In this document: positions 11,127 to 22,246 of the stretch, piece after piece
Numbering within the stretch: position 1 is the first letter of the stretch
Layout: each line of letters starts with the position of its first letter
DNA from: Termitomyces sp. T153
Taxonomy: Eukaryota > Basidiomycota > Agaricomycetes > Agaricales > Lyophyllaceae
DNA: 64,000 nt
NCBI GenBank assembly: GCA_018296165.2
Contig: JACKQL020000082.1
Span: 151,158-215,157, forward strand
Direction of reading: 5' to 3'
Translations under genes and position numbers: made by a program
Notes under the pieces: model-generated
What the model was told of the DNA's origin: nothing
Databases searched by the model: none
What the model saw: only the letters and a program-made list of their open reading frames with translations

Positions 11127-11950
11127 GCTGCCTGATCCCTCTGGAAATCACAAAGTTCATCTGAATCTCTTTTATCATTGATGTCATGTACCCACTGTTT
11201 GATTCAAATGGTGCATACCTTATCATCTTAGATATACCTGTGTTAATTGCAAATTTTGTTAGGTCTATTCAACCTAGTCACTCCTTCTGATCTTGGCACA
11301 CTACAGTGTGCAAGATCTGATCAATGTTCTTATTGGCATGCTTGGTCTGTCCATCCATTTGCAAGTGGAATGAAGTAGACATTAGAAACTATGCTCCTAA
11401 CAACCTAAGTAGTTCATGCTGCCATTTCAATGTGAACTTGGAGTCTCTATCACTGATGATAGAGCTTGGGAGACCATGGAGTCTCACAATCTACCACAAA
11501 TGAATCCATGATAGCTGCAATGCTGTCATGGCTGTGTGCACAGGTATCAAGTGTACCATGCTCATCATGCAACAGATAACTTACTCATGGGTCCTTATAC
11601 TCCTTGGGCTCAGGGAATGGACCTATGAAGTCCATACATATTAAGTCCCATGGCTTCACTAGGAGGGCAGTTGATTTAGTTTCCCTGAAGAGAGCTGATT
11701 GCTCCCTTTTGTGTGCTGACACAGTTGACATGTAGTGCAGAATGCTCATGCATCTGCAACCACAGTTGTCCACCAGTACCAATGGTGGATATATTCCATC
11801 ATTCTCTGGGCCCCAAAGTGCCCAATCATGCTATGTGCTTGGTTGAGTAACTTGGTCACTACTTTCCATTCACAAGGTATACACAATTCCTCATAACTCA
11901 TGGGGTTAGTGGTCTCAATGAGTTGTCCACCAGTTTAAGCCAATTCATTA
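11127..11950 (-). pseudogene. Integrase core (family A copy 2)
   Basis: The minus strand reads MDFIGPFPEPKEY with CGCRCMSILH upstream, matching the integrase of copy 1. The frame is broken. The C-terminal side is cut by the MITE. CpG is nearly absent here. Confidence 0.8.
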
Positions 11951-12571
11951 TCTCAGCAAAGACCTTGACTTTGCTATATAGGACTTGGATCCAACAGAGA
12001 AACTCTTTGTCAGACCAATCCTGTGGTTGAGGCATGTTGGCCATCCCAAGGATGGCCTCACCAAGTGTTATATCAACCTGAATTTCAGGGCTTGCTGAGT
12101 CCTGTTGAGCTCTTAATGTTGGTAAGAACCTGTGTTTCCACATTATAAAGTTCATGATGATCCCACACCTGCTGGGTTTTGTGGCTTGGTCCATTGCAGA
12201 GTGCACAACTCTGATCCAGCTGAGCCTGCATTTCCTGCAGGGCACATAGGGGGTAAGTCATCTGCCTCCGAGTTGATTTGTGCATCTGCATTTACATAGT
12301 TGTAGATATGTTGCATGTCTCAAGGAGAGTCCCTTTTAAAGTAGCAGGATCAACATGCACTACCTTATTGAGCTCTCCTTTGACATACATCATGTCAAAA
12401 TTCAATTTTGACATATAGTTCATACACTGTCATTGGTGGGGGAACAGGTTCTGTTGAGTTTTGATAAGCTCAAGGGCTTTATGATCCATAATTACATGGA
12501 TCTTATATCCTAGAGGCTTATTCTCCCATTTAAGGAGGGCTTCCAGAATAGCTAATTTTCCAGTTTGTGCA
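11951..12571 (-). pseudogene. RNase H end and linker to integrase (family A copy 2)
   Basis: The minus strand gives LAILEALLKWE, then the VIMDHKAL box and the linker seen in copy 1 at 2500-3080. The reverse transcriptase that should lie upstream (to the right) is missing and is replaced by a family B LTR fragment that begins at 12572. Confidence 0.75.
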
Positions 12572-13143
12572 TGTCACAACCCACTCCCTGAACCCCCAAA
12601 CCTTGTTCCCAACCCCCTTGCTTCTCCAGAGTTCCCCCCAATGCTCCCTCAAACTCCCCCAACCTTTGTTCACCCACAGCACCCACTCCAAGTAACTCCA
12701 ATGCTTCTTTGGCAAACCCCAATAACTCCCTGGCTAACTCCAATGTGTTCCTCCCAGCCTTTGACACTTCCCCTGCCTCCTCTGAGCCCCTGGAACTCTC
12801 CCCCACCATTTCTGATGCTGGTGTATATCACTGGTTTGCCACCCAGACTTACCCAACCAACTTCATAGTATCACAACAACTCCAAGGTGGCCCATGTCCC
12901 CCTCTGATCCCATCAGTATATTGCCATGGCCCACCCTCTGATCACAACCAACACCCATTGCCTCCACACAGTGCCAGCAAGCCCTGCTGCCAGACCCACT
13001 ACTCCTGGAGCTGTCCTATAGTTAGTATTTAAGTTGTAGAGTAGCACCCCATACTCTAGTCTTGATATTGCTTAATGTTACCTATGTTCTGATTGTTGGT
13101 AGCTTGGAAAAGAGGCTGGGGGTTCTGGGAGCAGGTCATGACA
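12572..13143 (+). repeat. Family B LTR fragment with inverted end, inside family A copy 2
   Basis: It starts TGTCACAACCCACTCCC, the coding-sense start of the family B LTR, runs through a TATA-like box (13026-13033) and the R-region sequence AGTCTTGATATT (13058-13069), then ends GGTCATGACA. This end is the complement of a second family B LTR start, so the piece is a head-to-head composite with TGTCA ends. No target duplication is seen (GTGCA against ATTAG). It takes the place of the reverse transcriptase of the host element. Confidence 0.7.
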
Positions 13144-13550
13144 ATTAGGCTTTTATGCAGCAGGAAGAGCTAAACAGGGGCCTGATAAACTGTAGAGTGA
13201 AATAACTAGTAAGTCCTCAGTCACTCTGCAAATAGTGAAAACAACTGATATATTGATCTGTAGAGTGAAACAACCAGTAAGTCTACAGGAGTATGTAAAT
13301 AACAATATTTTGTGAGTGGTGGCAATCCTGCTCACCCTCATTCACTTCACAAATAGTTAAGATGACTGAGGGTGGCAGTTCTGCATATGTAAGTATATAT
13401 ACTGTGGAAATAAAGTTTCCACCAAGAATAGCAAATACTGTGGTGGAGAAAACACAAGGCTTGCAGTGGCAAGGCCTCAATTAGGAAACAATGACAGAAA
13501 AGCAAATTTATTAGACTTTTAGCCTTTTGATGTGTCTGGCACATCTCCTC
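13144..13550. other. Unclassified filler between the LTR fragment and family A pol
   Basis: About 400 bp without similarity to copy 1. It contains a loose direct repeat (TGTAGAGTGAAA followed by AGTAAGTC at 13191 and 13259) and no coding signal. Family A sequence resumes near 13555. Confidence 0.5.
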
Positions 13551-14360
13551 TAATAGTGTGGAATATCACTTTCTGTCAGTTTGGAAGGCCAAGCCTTCCC
13601 CTTATCTGCTCTAGGCCAAGGATATGGCTTGGTCTTGGCTAGCTTTAAAGGTGGCACTACCCTCGCATACTTGTCCCACAAGGCCCTTAAACAAATCTCT
13701 GATTCATCAGGAATGTTCAACTATGTAGGAAAATGTTCTGTCCTACACCTCATTTGCCTCCACAAGTATTTAAACTCACTAGGCTCAGATATTTTGTCCT
13801 CCATAGCTATTCTATATACTTTAGCAGCAGGAGTTGCTTGTCTTATGCTTACCTTGTCAGGCCTGCAATGCCCTGATTCCATTCTGGTGGCATACATGGT
13901 TTGTAGACCCATTTGAGGGTCTGCTTTGAGATAGGTCTGTCCCAAATCCTTTGTTCCATTGCTTTGAAAGGATGAGTCCAATCCTTCTTGCCCAACTGCT
14001 GTGCTAACTCCACTCTTGAAGGTAATTGTACAGTCAGTTTCAACACCTTGGAGGGCTATACTATTCTATCCCCCTCCTGAAGAGTACTTTGATACTCTTC
14101 CTCCAGGACCTGCAGGGATAGTCCCACAACATCCATGCCTTGTGGCCATTGACATCAAGCCAAGTGATGAGACATTCCTTTCCTGTGCAGGCAGCACCAG
14201 CTAGTCCATGGCATCCTTTGCCACCATAATCCATACATTGCACATGCAAACCTTGTTGTGATAACTAACCCAGCTTCTATCAATGCCAGGTCAGTTGTGA
14301 CCAAAGTTCCCAGTGTAGCCCATCTCTGATGGTCTACAGCAGCTTGTCTTGCCACATAGT
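13551..14360 (-). pseudogene. Pol N-terminus and protease remnant (family A copy 2)
   Basis: The minus-strand reading AMEDKISEPSEFKYLW at 13,750-13,810 matches the copy 1 sequence at 1150-1210. Upstream lies a protease-like stretch, LITWLDVNGHKAWMLWDY, in which the D-S-G triad has been lost. Frames are broken by stops and indels. Confidence 0.7.
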
Positions 14361-15330
14361 CTCATAGAGTTTTGCCAGGCTATTGTAGTGCTTGGAGTAT
14401 CCAGTAACAACCAGTGAAGGCATCACAGAGGATGCCTGAGATCCTAACAGCTTTTGCCATTGGAGGTAATCTGTTACCTCCTGTGCTAGGAGAAGCATGT
14501 AAAGTTCCATAAACTTCACTGGATTAGTTGGAATAATCCCTTAACCTAGCAACCACTGGATTGCTATATGTTTAGTCACTTACACAGTGAACTGTTGCTG
14601 TGTTGAGGCCTTAGGAACCTCAACTTGACCCTGCCAGAACACCAACACCCTCCTATGGAGGATGTTGTTGAGGTTCACTTCACTGTCAGTATCTGAGGTC
14701 TCTCCAACATCCTCTGGAATTGTTTCAATGAACACTGATGGCCCTACTGCTCTCAGGCTTAGCACAGGCCTAGTTTGCAATTGTACAGAGCTGCATGCCT
14801 GTTCCTTATCAGTACTCCTCAGTAAGGTAACCATCAGACAGGAGTCATGATGATCTCCTGTGGCCACTGGAAAGGATCTCAGACCTTCCATTCACAATGC
14901 TGTGGGTGCATACAGGGGAATTTTCCCTTGGCTCACCATCACTGCTGCATTGTCTGGCTCTACCTTGGGTACAACTGAGTAGAGGGCCCTCAAGTGCCCT
15001 CAGCTGTAACACCTGTCTGACCACCTAGAGGTGGTTGAATGTAATTAGCTGCACTCAGCCCTTCTGGCATTGCACTACTCTCTCTCCCTATGCTATAGTA
15101 TGACATGGCAAGATCCAACATTTCATGTGGATCACTCTGTAGTGCTCTATTGAATTCTAGTTCAAACCTAGGCCTGAACACCTAACCTTCCATAGTTACA
15201 ATGCTGCCAATTGAGGAAGGTGAACATTGAAATTTTAAAGTTCTGATCATAACTAGTGACAGTGAATTTCTTTTCTGGAAGTTTTGCTTCTGCTCTGCAA
15301 ATGGGTCAATGCTCATTTGACTTATAAAAA
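14361..15330 (-). pseudogene. Gag-like region (family A copy 2)
   Basis: This is the internal sequence between the 5' LTR and the protease remnant. Short minus-strand frames such as the one at 14990-15181 (MFRPRFELEFNRALQSDP) are compatible with Gag, but no zinc knuckle or other diagnostic motif could be read. The role is inferred from position only. Confidence 0.5.
15316..15325 (-). other. Possible self-priming primer-binding site, family A
   Basis: Five bases inside the 5' LTR, the plus-strand 10-mer TTTGACTTAT is the same as in the LTR of copy 1 (8378-8387). The minus-strand transcript would therefore be complementary to the R region. The match lies 52 bp from the TATA box and is weaker in the copy's own LTR (8 of 10), so this is only suggestive. 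No TGG start expected of tRNA priming is present. Confidence 0.4.
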
Positions 15331-15564
15331 TGTAATGTTTCTGTTATGGGTTGTGCAGCTTATGGTTCACACTCTGTAAGTCAACACCAGTCATTGATTT
15401 TGTTCTACAAAGTATGAAGTAAGGTGCTGCCTTATATAATTACAGTAATTGTATTTATAGGAAGCATCATGTAATGCTACCATGTAATAATAATATAATA
15501 ATAACAATAAGTAAAATATTGTAGTGCACAACTAAGGGTGGTGAGTAATGGGCACTCCATTACA
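15331..15564 (-). repeat. 5' LTR of family A copy 2 (234 bp)
   Basis: On the plus strand it begins TGTAATGTTTCTG and ends CTCCATTACA, the complement of the 8215-8432 LTR, including the TATA box region. As the element reads leftward this is its 5' LTR. It is slightly longer than the copy 1 LTR through an A/T-rich expansion near 15480-15520. Confidence 0.9.
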
Positions 15565-15997
15565 CCTTGTTCTGGACATTTTGTATATATTCCATCCCTC
15601 ACTTTTCAAAATCAAAATCCATAATTTCCAGGGGCCACCAATCCCACCATTGTGTCTGATTGAACTATAGTACAAGTTGTTTAAGAAGATCCTTCTGCAC
15701 AGTATTAGTGCAGTAACACTCAATACTACCTGTTATAGGTGCTCTTGGCATCTTTTGCTTTATCCAAGGTCAGCTAATGTTGTGGTGCAAGTTCACACTA
15801 TTTTCAGATCTTTATATCTTTAAATTGACAGCAGGTGATTGAGGGAAGAATATCCTGTATAACATAGGGAGAATTGAGGCATGCAAGGGCTTTTAAACAC
15901 TATACAGTTGCTCCCACAATGAAGTTGAGCACCAATGTAGTAATGCATTAGCAATTTGGATTGAGATGCTGTGATGTCAGATTAATAGATCACTACC
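15565..15997. other. Unassigned CpG-poor sequence left of the family B element
   Basis: No open frame or known motif. It is the left flank of the family B insertion; the flank resumes at 22675. Confidence 0.6.
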
Positions 15998-16002
15998 AGT
16001 AG

Positions 16003-17082
16003 TATCAGGTTCTGCTCATCATAGTGGCTCAGCTTAACTGGGCATGTCCTTACTAGGCAGATGCAACATTGTGCACTTATAACCTAGCATTCTAAAGATG
16101 TCTGGACTTCAGATACTTGCAAGGATATGCCAAGAGGAGTAATCCAAGCAAGTCCAGGGTGGTCTGGGGAAGTCTGAGACAGGCACAATGAGGGTTCTGA
16201 GTTTGTGGTGTGTTAGGCACAAGTCTGGAAGTGAGTATTTAGTATGTGGGGCAAGCAGAGGCTACACAAGTGATGGAAGCAGGGCTGGAGATTGATGGGG
16301 GATTGGTCAGTATTGATGGGTTCCAGAGCTGAGAATAGGGCAAGGTCTGGAGTTAATAATGAATGTACAAGTTGTAAATAGATGAGCAGAGATTGTAACA
16401 GAGTTAGAGTTGAAAGGAGTTCAGGCAATGAGAAAGGAAACTGAGGCAGGTAAGACAAGACAGAGTTGAGGCAAGACAAAGACAAGGACAAAATAGAATA
16501 AAGACAAGGCACAAGACTAGAGACAAAAATAGAGATGAAACTGGAAAACATAGCAAACACAGAATGTAACAAGAGAATACCAGCAATATCAAGACTACTG
16601 TAGCAGATATTGCTCTATGACTTATATACTAACTATGGCAACTCATCTGAGGACTGCAGGTCTGATGGCAGGGCTTGTCAGAAGTGTGTGGGGTCAACAG
16701 GTGTTAGTTCTGATCAGTGAGCAGGCTGCAGTGATATACTGATGGAAACTGAGAGAGCTGATAGGAGTGAGGACTACACTATGGTCAATAGAATGTTCTG
16801 GAGTGGTTGGGCAGGCCATGGTGACACATTGGCAGGGATCCATAGTGCATGCTGGAGTTCCTTGGAAGTGTTGGAGATAGCCAAAGGCTTAGAAGGGAAT
16901 GGGGACATGATGGGGTTTGCCAGGGGGTCATTGGGTTGGCTGGGGAAGCATCAGAGTTAGCCAGGGCAGGCATCAAGAGTAAAGAGAGGTTGAGGGGGTG
17001 TGTCAAGGGAGTGTTGGTGAGGACTCCAGAGGAGTGGGGTTGCTTGGGAGGAGGTCCAGAAGCTTGGGAGTGGGTCATGACA
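16003..17082 (-). repeat. 3' LTR of family B element (1,080 bp)
   Basis: In coding sense it starts TGTCATGACCC (17082) and ends GAACCTGATA (16003), with TG start and a decayed CA end. A TATATAAG box (16621-16628) lies 32 bp upstream of the R-region sequence AGTCTTGATATT (16585-16596). The middle is rich in C/T in coding sense. The 5' LTR lacks about 650 bp of this middle. Confidence 0.9.
16585..16628 (-). promoter_or_regulatory. LTR core promoter: TATA box and predicted RNA start (family B)
   Basis: In minus-strand sense TATATAAG is followed 32 bp later by AGTCTTGATATT. The same 32-bp spacing is kept in the young LTR (50518-50561) and in the fragment at 13026-13069. The 12-mer is the expected 5' end of the RNA and equals the complement of the primer-binding site at 22234-22245. 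Confidence 0.7.
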
Positions 17083-17098
17083 TCACTCCCCCTTCAGT
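17083..17098 (-). other. Polypurine tract (family B element)
   Basis: In minus-strand sense GAAGGGGGAGTGA stands directly before the TGTCA start of the 3' LTR. It marks the plus-strand primer and fixes the element polarity. Confidence 0.75.
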
Positions 17099-17475
17099 GT
17101 TGAGACTCTTGAGACATGGGTGTGAGTCAGGGATGGGCAAGGGGTGTAGGAATCAAAGCCAGAGCAATATTGATCAATCCACAGCAAGTAGTGGCAGTGT
17201 GGTGAACAAAGTTGAAGCATAGCCACCATTTGTCAGGGAGCTCTTCCCAATCAATTAAAAAGGGTCAGACATACCCTGGTGCCCAACTTCCATCCCATGT
17301 CTTCCTCTGCTTTATTATCAGCATTCTTGTTGTCTTCCACTCCTCTTTCCTCAGATGAAAACTGTGTTGATGTGTGAGTGGAGTACAAGAGCTGCCAGAA
17401 GGAGTTTGATTGTCACCAGGACCAAAGATGAGTAGATTTGCTATATTGTAGTTGTAGATTTTTTTTTGTGACACA

Positions 17476-18234
17476 TTACTGATTCAAACTTGGTAGAGTT
17501 GTCTGTGGCAGTGGCAGGCCTGTCCAGAGCTTCTTTTTAGAGCAGGGCTCCAGAGCAGTTGCTGCCAGTGTATACTTTAAGACTGAGTTTTGGGCCAGGA
17601 ATAGTACAGTTTGTTCTAGAGGCCCTACATGTTGCACAGGCAGTGCAGCAAGTGTGGGGTCCTCTGACCCTTGAATGGTGCCAGGCAGAAGCTCCAGTGA
17701 GTAATGAGTAATACATTCTTGAGCTCTGGCTGATTTATTCATGTAGTATAGTCTCTGCACCTGGCATAAGGAGCAGTGTGAGTTTGAAGTGCTAGTGCAG
17801 GGGTCTTGATAGGACATGTCAGTGTGTCTCCTATGCTGAATGAGGCACAAGAAGTGCTCTATCTTGTTGAGTTGGCATGCAGTCTGCATTGCCATAGAAC
17901 AATGCTGGAACCAGGATTGGGTGGCAGCACAACTGGGTGAGGGGTAGAGAGGTAGGGTATTGGGCTGGGGGTCTGTACTAAAGAGTGTGGAGGGTGTAGG
18001 GCAACTGATAGGAAAAGTTGGACCCCCACAGAGTGGGCAGAGAGAGGGGGCCTCAGTGGTGTGTGACAAGGGTAAGTGACAGGCCTCCCTGTTGCCAGAG
18101 GTGGGGCCCAGCAAGAGGCCCCAGAGCAGACAGCCAATGGCAGGTCCCTTGGGGTTGCATGTGTACTTCCCTGGGATAGGAACCCTGATGGGGGAATCTG
18201 AGGAGATCTCCAGGCTATCCTTCTCAATTTTCAA
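17476..18234 (-). CDS. 252-codon open frame downstream of integrase in family B element, unknown
   Basis: This is the longest undisturbed frame in the element and lies between integrase and 3' LTR. It is rich in Pro, Ser, Thr, Leu and Cys, with CPLCGGP near residue 70 and SLCQ near residue 160 as isolated Cys pairs. I recognise no domain. Caution: the opposite strand carries a Gln/Glu/Ala-rich, coiled-coil-like frame close by (18365-18676), so which strand was coding here is not certain. If real it would be another accessory protein in env position. Confidence 0.35.
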   Translation of the reverse strand: MKIEKDSLEISSDSPIRVPIPGKYTCNPKGPAIGCLLWGLLLGPTSGNREACHLPLSHTTEAPSLCPLCGGPTFPISCPTPSTLFSTDPQPNTLPLYPSPSCAATQSWFQHCSMAMQTACQLNKIEHFLCLIQHRRHTDMSYQDPCTSTSNSHCSLCQVQRLYYMNKSARAQECITHYSLELLPGTIQGSEDPTLAALPVQHVGPLEQTVLFLAQNSVLKYTLAATALEPCSKKKLWTGLPLPQTTLPSLNQ

Positions 18235-19287
18235 GACTCTCTTGTAGCATCAGGTAGAGGGGCCAACAAGAATGTTGAAGACATGTAAGGAGGAGCTCCA
18301 GGGAGTGGGGGAGGATTGAGATGTGATGTGGAGGGACTGAGATGCTGCACAAAGAGATAGGAATGTGGCATGGCAAGACCAGGATGTTGCTGCACAGACA
18401 GCTGCTGAGCATTTGCTGGAGATTCAAGAGTTGCAGGGGTGTCTAGAGCAGTTGGAGGTGCAGGTGGAGCATGGGGCAGAAGAGCAGCCCAGAGCTCCCA
18501 AGGGTGGAGTCCCTCAGGCAGTAGTAGAGGCTGAAAGGAGGCAGGAAGAAATGGCTGGCCAACAACCTGGCCTCAAGGCAGAGGGGGTGATGCATAGGGA
18601 TTTCTTTACTTCTTCTTCCTCCCTCCATACTGACACACTTGAACAGGTTGGGTCCAGAAGCACAAAATCCTGCTGAGTAGGGCATGAGGCATCAGCTGCC
18701 TTTGCATTGATTCAGGATGGGTTGGAGCAGATGCCTGGGAATCTCCCTCCAGAGTTAGAGTAGGGTGGGGCAGATGGGGTGGCTGTTGGCAGAGCATTGG
18801 CAGAGGAACATGGTGGGTCCCATAGCATGATAAGAAGTGGCCACCAATATAAAAGAGCCCCTACCAGGCCATCTGGAGACTCTGGCCATGGTGGTGGCCC
18901 AGATGGAAGTGAATTCTGGTTGAGGTAGTGGAGAGGGGGATTCTGGAGGAGGGGGAGGAGTGAAGTGGCCTGGAGTTCATTTTCCTTGCCTGTCTTGGAC
19001 TTCATTGCATAACATAGTGTACCTTGTAGCTTTGTAATCATGAGTTCATTGTATTTCAGTTTGGCTAATGTGAAATAACTAAGTTTCAAATTAAGTGAGA
19101 AGGATAAGAAGTGAAACATGCAGGGGGTTCCTAGTAGGAGTTGAATCTCTAATGAATCCAGAGAGGGGGCTTATGCCCACTACTGCCATCTGTATCAGCT
19201 AGTCCTGGGGGTCCCAGAGTTTGGTGGGTGTTGTCAGCAGAAGTCCCACAGCTTAGCAGGAGTGCCAGAGAGGTTTTTATGGGGCTC

Positions 19288-19960
19288 TCAAGTATTTTTA
19301 ATGAGCAATGTTTGGCTGAGGTGTTGTCCTAAGGAGGGGTCTAGAGCATGCTTTTTGAGGGGTTGGATATAGACAGCTAGGTGGAGGCCCTTCAGGCCCA
19401 GAGATAGGTTGAGCTTGTAGGCATAAGTCAAGATCTTCCAGAGAATACTGGAGGGGCCAAATTGTTTGTGGTTGAGCTTAATGGGGGGTCTCTGCATCTT
19501 GAGGTTGCACTTGTCAAGCCAGACAAGGGTGCTGGGAGTCTGACTGGGGGTGGGTTGGGGGTACTTGGGGTAGGTTTACATCAGACATTAGCATGCTTTG
19601 AGTATGCTTGGCTGGCAGTGTCAATTTCATCCTAGAGAAACTTGTGTAGCCTAGAGGTTCCTGCTGGCTTTGTGGGTGACTTGGGCAGGGATATTCTTGA
19701 GGGACAGAGTGAGCTAAGGGTTGAAGCCCTTGTTGGTGTGGAAAGGGGGAGCTCTGGTGGTGGAGTGGGGGGTGTTGTTGTAACTAAACTTGGTGGAGGG
19801 TAGTTCTGCATGCCAGTTGTTCTGTAAGTTGTTAATGTAGGGGCAGAGATACTCTTCCCGGGTCTGGTTTACTTGTTCTTGTTTGTTTGTTGATCTCTCA
19901 GTGGTAGGTGATCAATGGGTTGATCTTCTCTTTGAGGACCTTACAAAGTGACTGCCAGAA
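19288..19960 (-). pseudogene. Integrase C-terminal half (family B)
   Basis: The minus strand reads NWHAELPSTKFSYNNTPHS, the helix around the catalytic Glu region of gypsy integrases, followed by VWLDKCNLKMQRP-like and KLNHKQFGPSSILWKI, the GPY/F module. Stops interrupt it. A chromodomain was not found further downstream. Confidence 0.75.
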
Positions 19961-20299
19961 CAAAGAGGTTGACAGGGGATTTGTGGCTGGAAGCAATGTT
20001 GTCTAGAGGTTTGAGCTTTGGTGAAGATGTGTCTGGGCAGGAGTGTGATGAACTCTGGAGTATTGTTGGTAGTGCAGCAGAGTTTTAGGAGTGCTTGCTT
20101 GGGCAAGTCTATTTTGGCCTGGAGGCATGGTTTGCAGATTTGTACATATGTGTGACATCCTTGGGCCTCTGGGTGAGGGTGTCAAGTTTTGCACCAAGTT
20201 GACTGGGAATAATAAAGTTGTTTTTGGAGAGGGTTTTGGGTCAGCAAGCTGGTGGGTAGCAGAGCTGTTTGTTGATGATGATGGTACTTCCACAGTTGT

Positions 20300-21015
20300 T
20301 CTAGGATGTGGCAGATGTGTTCCAGACAGTTCAATTAGGTTAGGCTGTTGTCCAAGTACATAAAAACAAAAACATTGTTCATGTCATGGGAGATGTTGTC
20401 CATGAATACTGAAAGGTGGTGGGGGGACTGGTCATTCTGAAGAGCATCACTAGGTACTCAAAGAGGTCATGGCAGGGGTGGAGTTGGTCTTCCATTCATG
20501 TTCCAGAGCAGTCCAGACATCATTGTAGCCAGAGCAGAGGTAGGTCTTGGTACTGCAGAGATGATTAACAAAATTTCTGATCAGGGGAAGAGGATACCAG
20601 TTCCTTTGAAGACTCTATTGAGTCCCTAGTAGTTGGCACAGAGTTGGAGAGACCCATTCTTCCTCTTGGCAACAGGACTGAGGCTCTGGTGGCAGAGATT
20701 GGGGCATATGACACCTTGCTAAGGATATTGTTGAGGTAGTTTTTGAGGGTCTGGAGTTCAATTTCTAACATGTTGCAGATCTTGCTGAAAGAGGGGAGTG
20801 GCCTTCTTCAAGTTTGACTTTGACTTAAGATTGGTGTGGGGAAAGTGCTTTGCACTTCCTTTGGAGAATACATTAGCAAATTTATGATACTCCAGAGGAA
20901 CTACTTCATAATGGAGTAGTCCCTGTGCATATGTTTTCTTCTGGCAAGGCTGGAGTGATTTGTAGTTGATAAGTGGGGATTTTGTCCTGTGGAAGACATG
21001 CAACAGGGATGGCAC
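20300..21015 (-). pseudogene. Reverse transcriptase (family B), catalytic box decayed
   Basis: It begins with EYHKFANVFSKGSAKHFP, the conserved pol linker of this gypsy group, then the fingers region VAKRKNGSLQLCANYQGLN. The catalytic box near 20355 reads FVFMYLDNSL: the second Asp of YLDD is Asn. The codons are GAC-AAC, as expected from loss of the CpG in GAC-GAC. Stops and frame shifts also occur. Confidence 0.8.
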
Positions 21016-21761
21016 TAATAATTTTGATGTTGGGGAGTTCTCAGATTGGTGGGGTTGGGTGTTGGAGTTGAGATGGTGGGGCTGGAGCTGTAAGGGTGGG
21101 GTCTGGAGGTGTGGTTGCAGGGTCTGGAGCTCCCTGGAGTCAATGCTCAGAGTGCTTCAAGCCTCTATATCAATTCTGCAGGATGTTGGAGGGGAAGCCT
21201 TCAGGGTGCATTTAGGGGGAATCAGGGCATAGGTGCATCTTCAATTGTCAAAGGCTTCTGGATCAATGGAGTTGAGTGCTGAAGTAGTGGAAGTAAGGTC
21301 CAGAATTGTGGTGGTGGGGTCCAGAGTTGCCTGGAGCTGTTGATCAGAGTATCTCAGGCCTTTATGTTGATTCTGGGGGTGTTAGAGGATGCCTTCAGGG
21401 TGTGTTCAAGGGAAACTAGAGCAGAGGTGCACTTTCCTTTCTTTCTTGGTTGTTCTTGAGGGTTGTGGGGATTCTGGTCACTCCAGAGCTGCTGGAGTCA
21501 GGTTGGGAATGTCAGAGTTCAAGGGGTTTGTGGAGGGTGTTGCATGGAGGGTTGAATCATTTGCTGACAAGTGTGCAAAAGTTTTGTTGTTGAGAGGGGG
21601 TGGGGAGGATCATTGGAGAGTTGTTGAGTTGGATATGAATGATTGGTTGTTGTCAAGCATGAGGAAGCTGTTGTGAATTGGGCAATTCCAGTCAAGGTGG
21701 GGCTTTTGTAGAAGAGTCAGAGTCCTAAGGGTTTGTTGAGGGTGTAGTGTGGAAGGTTGAA

Positions 21762-22076
21762 TCAATTGCTGGCAAGAGTGATAGTTGTTCTTACATGGGA
21801 GTGATATTTCCAGTGGAAGTAAGGTTGCTTTTGTAGAACTTGGGGAGGGTAGGGGGTGGTGAAATGCTGGAGGGGTTGCTGAGTAATCACTCCCTGGGAT
21901 TTGTCAATGAAGTGGTTAGTTGTGCAACTGTTGACCCAGGTAGGGGTGGAGCTAGTGGAGAAGGGGAGAAAGGTGTAGAGGAGGATGGTGTGTGAGGAGT
22001 GCAATGGGAGGTAAGCTAGAAGGGTATCCAGAGAGAGAACCATTGTGTGGGGATGTGGCTGGGGTGGAGAAGACAT
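21762..22076 (-). pseudogene. Protease region (family B)
   Basis: The frame contains TWVNSCTTNHFIDKS, which lines up with the retropepsin active site (usual D-S-G-A-T), with Asp changed to Asn and Gly to Cys. It lies between the 5' LTR side and RT as expected. Most of Gag is not recognisable. Confidence 0.6.
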
Positions 22077-22233
22077 TGGTGTCTGATCTGCAACTCAATG
22101 TGCCTTTGCAGTCAGAGCAGGGCAGAATGAATCATAGTAGGTTTCAGGTACTGGCCAAGCATAGACATTGGTTATATTTTAGGTGGGAGTGTATGCAGGG
22201 TTAATTGCAGACATTGAGAATGGGGTAAGGTGG

Positions 22234-22245
22234 AGTCTTGATATT
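22234..22245 (-). other. Self-priming primer-binding site (family B)
   Basis: One base inside the 5' LTR, the coding strand reads AATATCAAGACT. This is perfectly complementary over 12 nt to AGTCTTGATATT in the R region of the family's LTRs. Tf1 of fission yeast primes reverse transcription with the first 11 nt of its own mRNA in this way. There is no TGG as expected for a tRNA 3' CCA end. Confidence 0.8.
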
Positions 22246-22246
22246 A

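Larger units (their letters stand above)
8433..15564 (-). mobile_element. Ty3/gypsy chromovirus, family A copy 2 (minus strand, 3' truncated, interrupted)
   Basis: Reading the minus strand from 15564: 5' LTR, Gag remnants, protease remnant, pol start, then a break with a family B LTR fragment replacing RT, RNase H end, integrase, a MITE, chromodomain, and the first third of the accessory ORF. Similarity to copy 1 fades near 8665, and 8433-8664 is unique sequence before the LTR of copy 1. No 3' LTR of its own is present. Together with copy 1 it makes a giant interrupted inverted repeat. Confidence 0.88.

Noticed and set aside
10381..11160. Frames inside the foldback MITE (for example 10987-11181)
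   Set aside because: They lie in the inverted-repeat arm and continue beyond the element border; no transposase motif.
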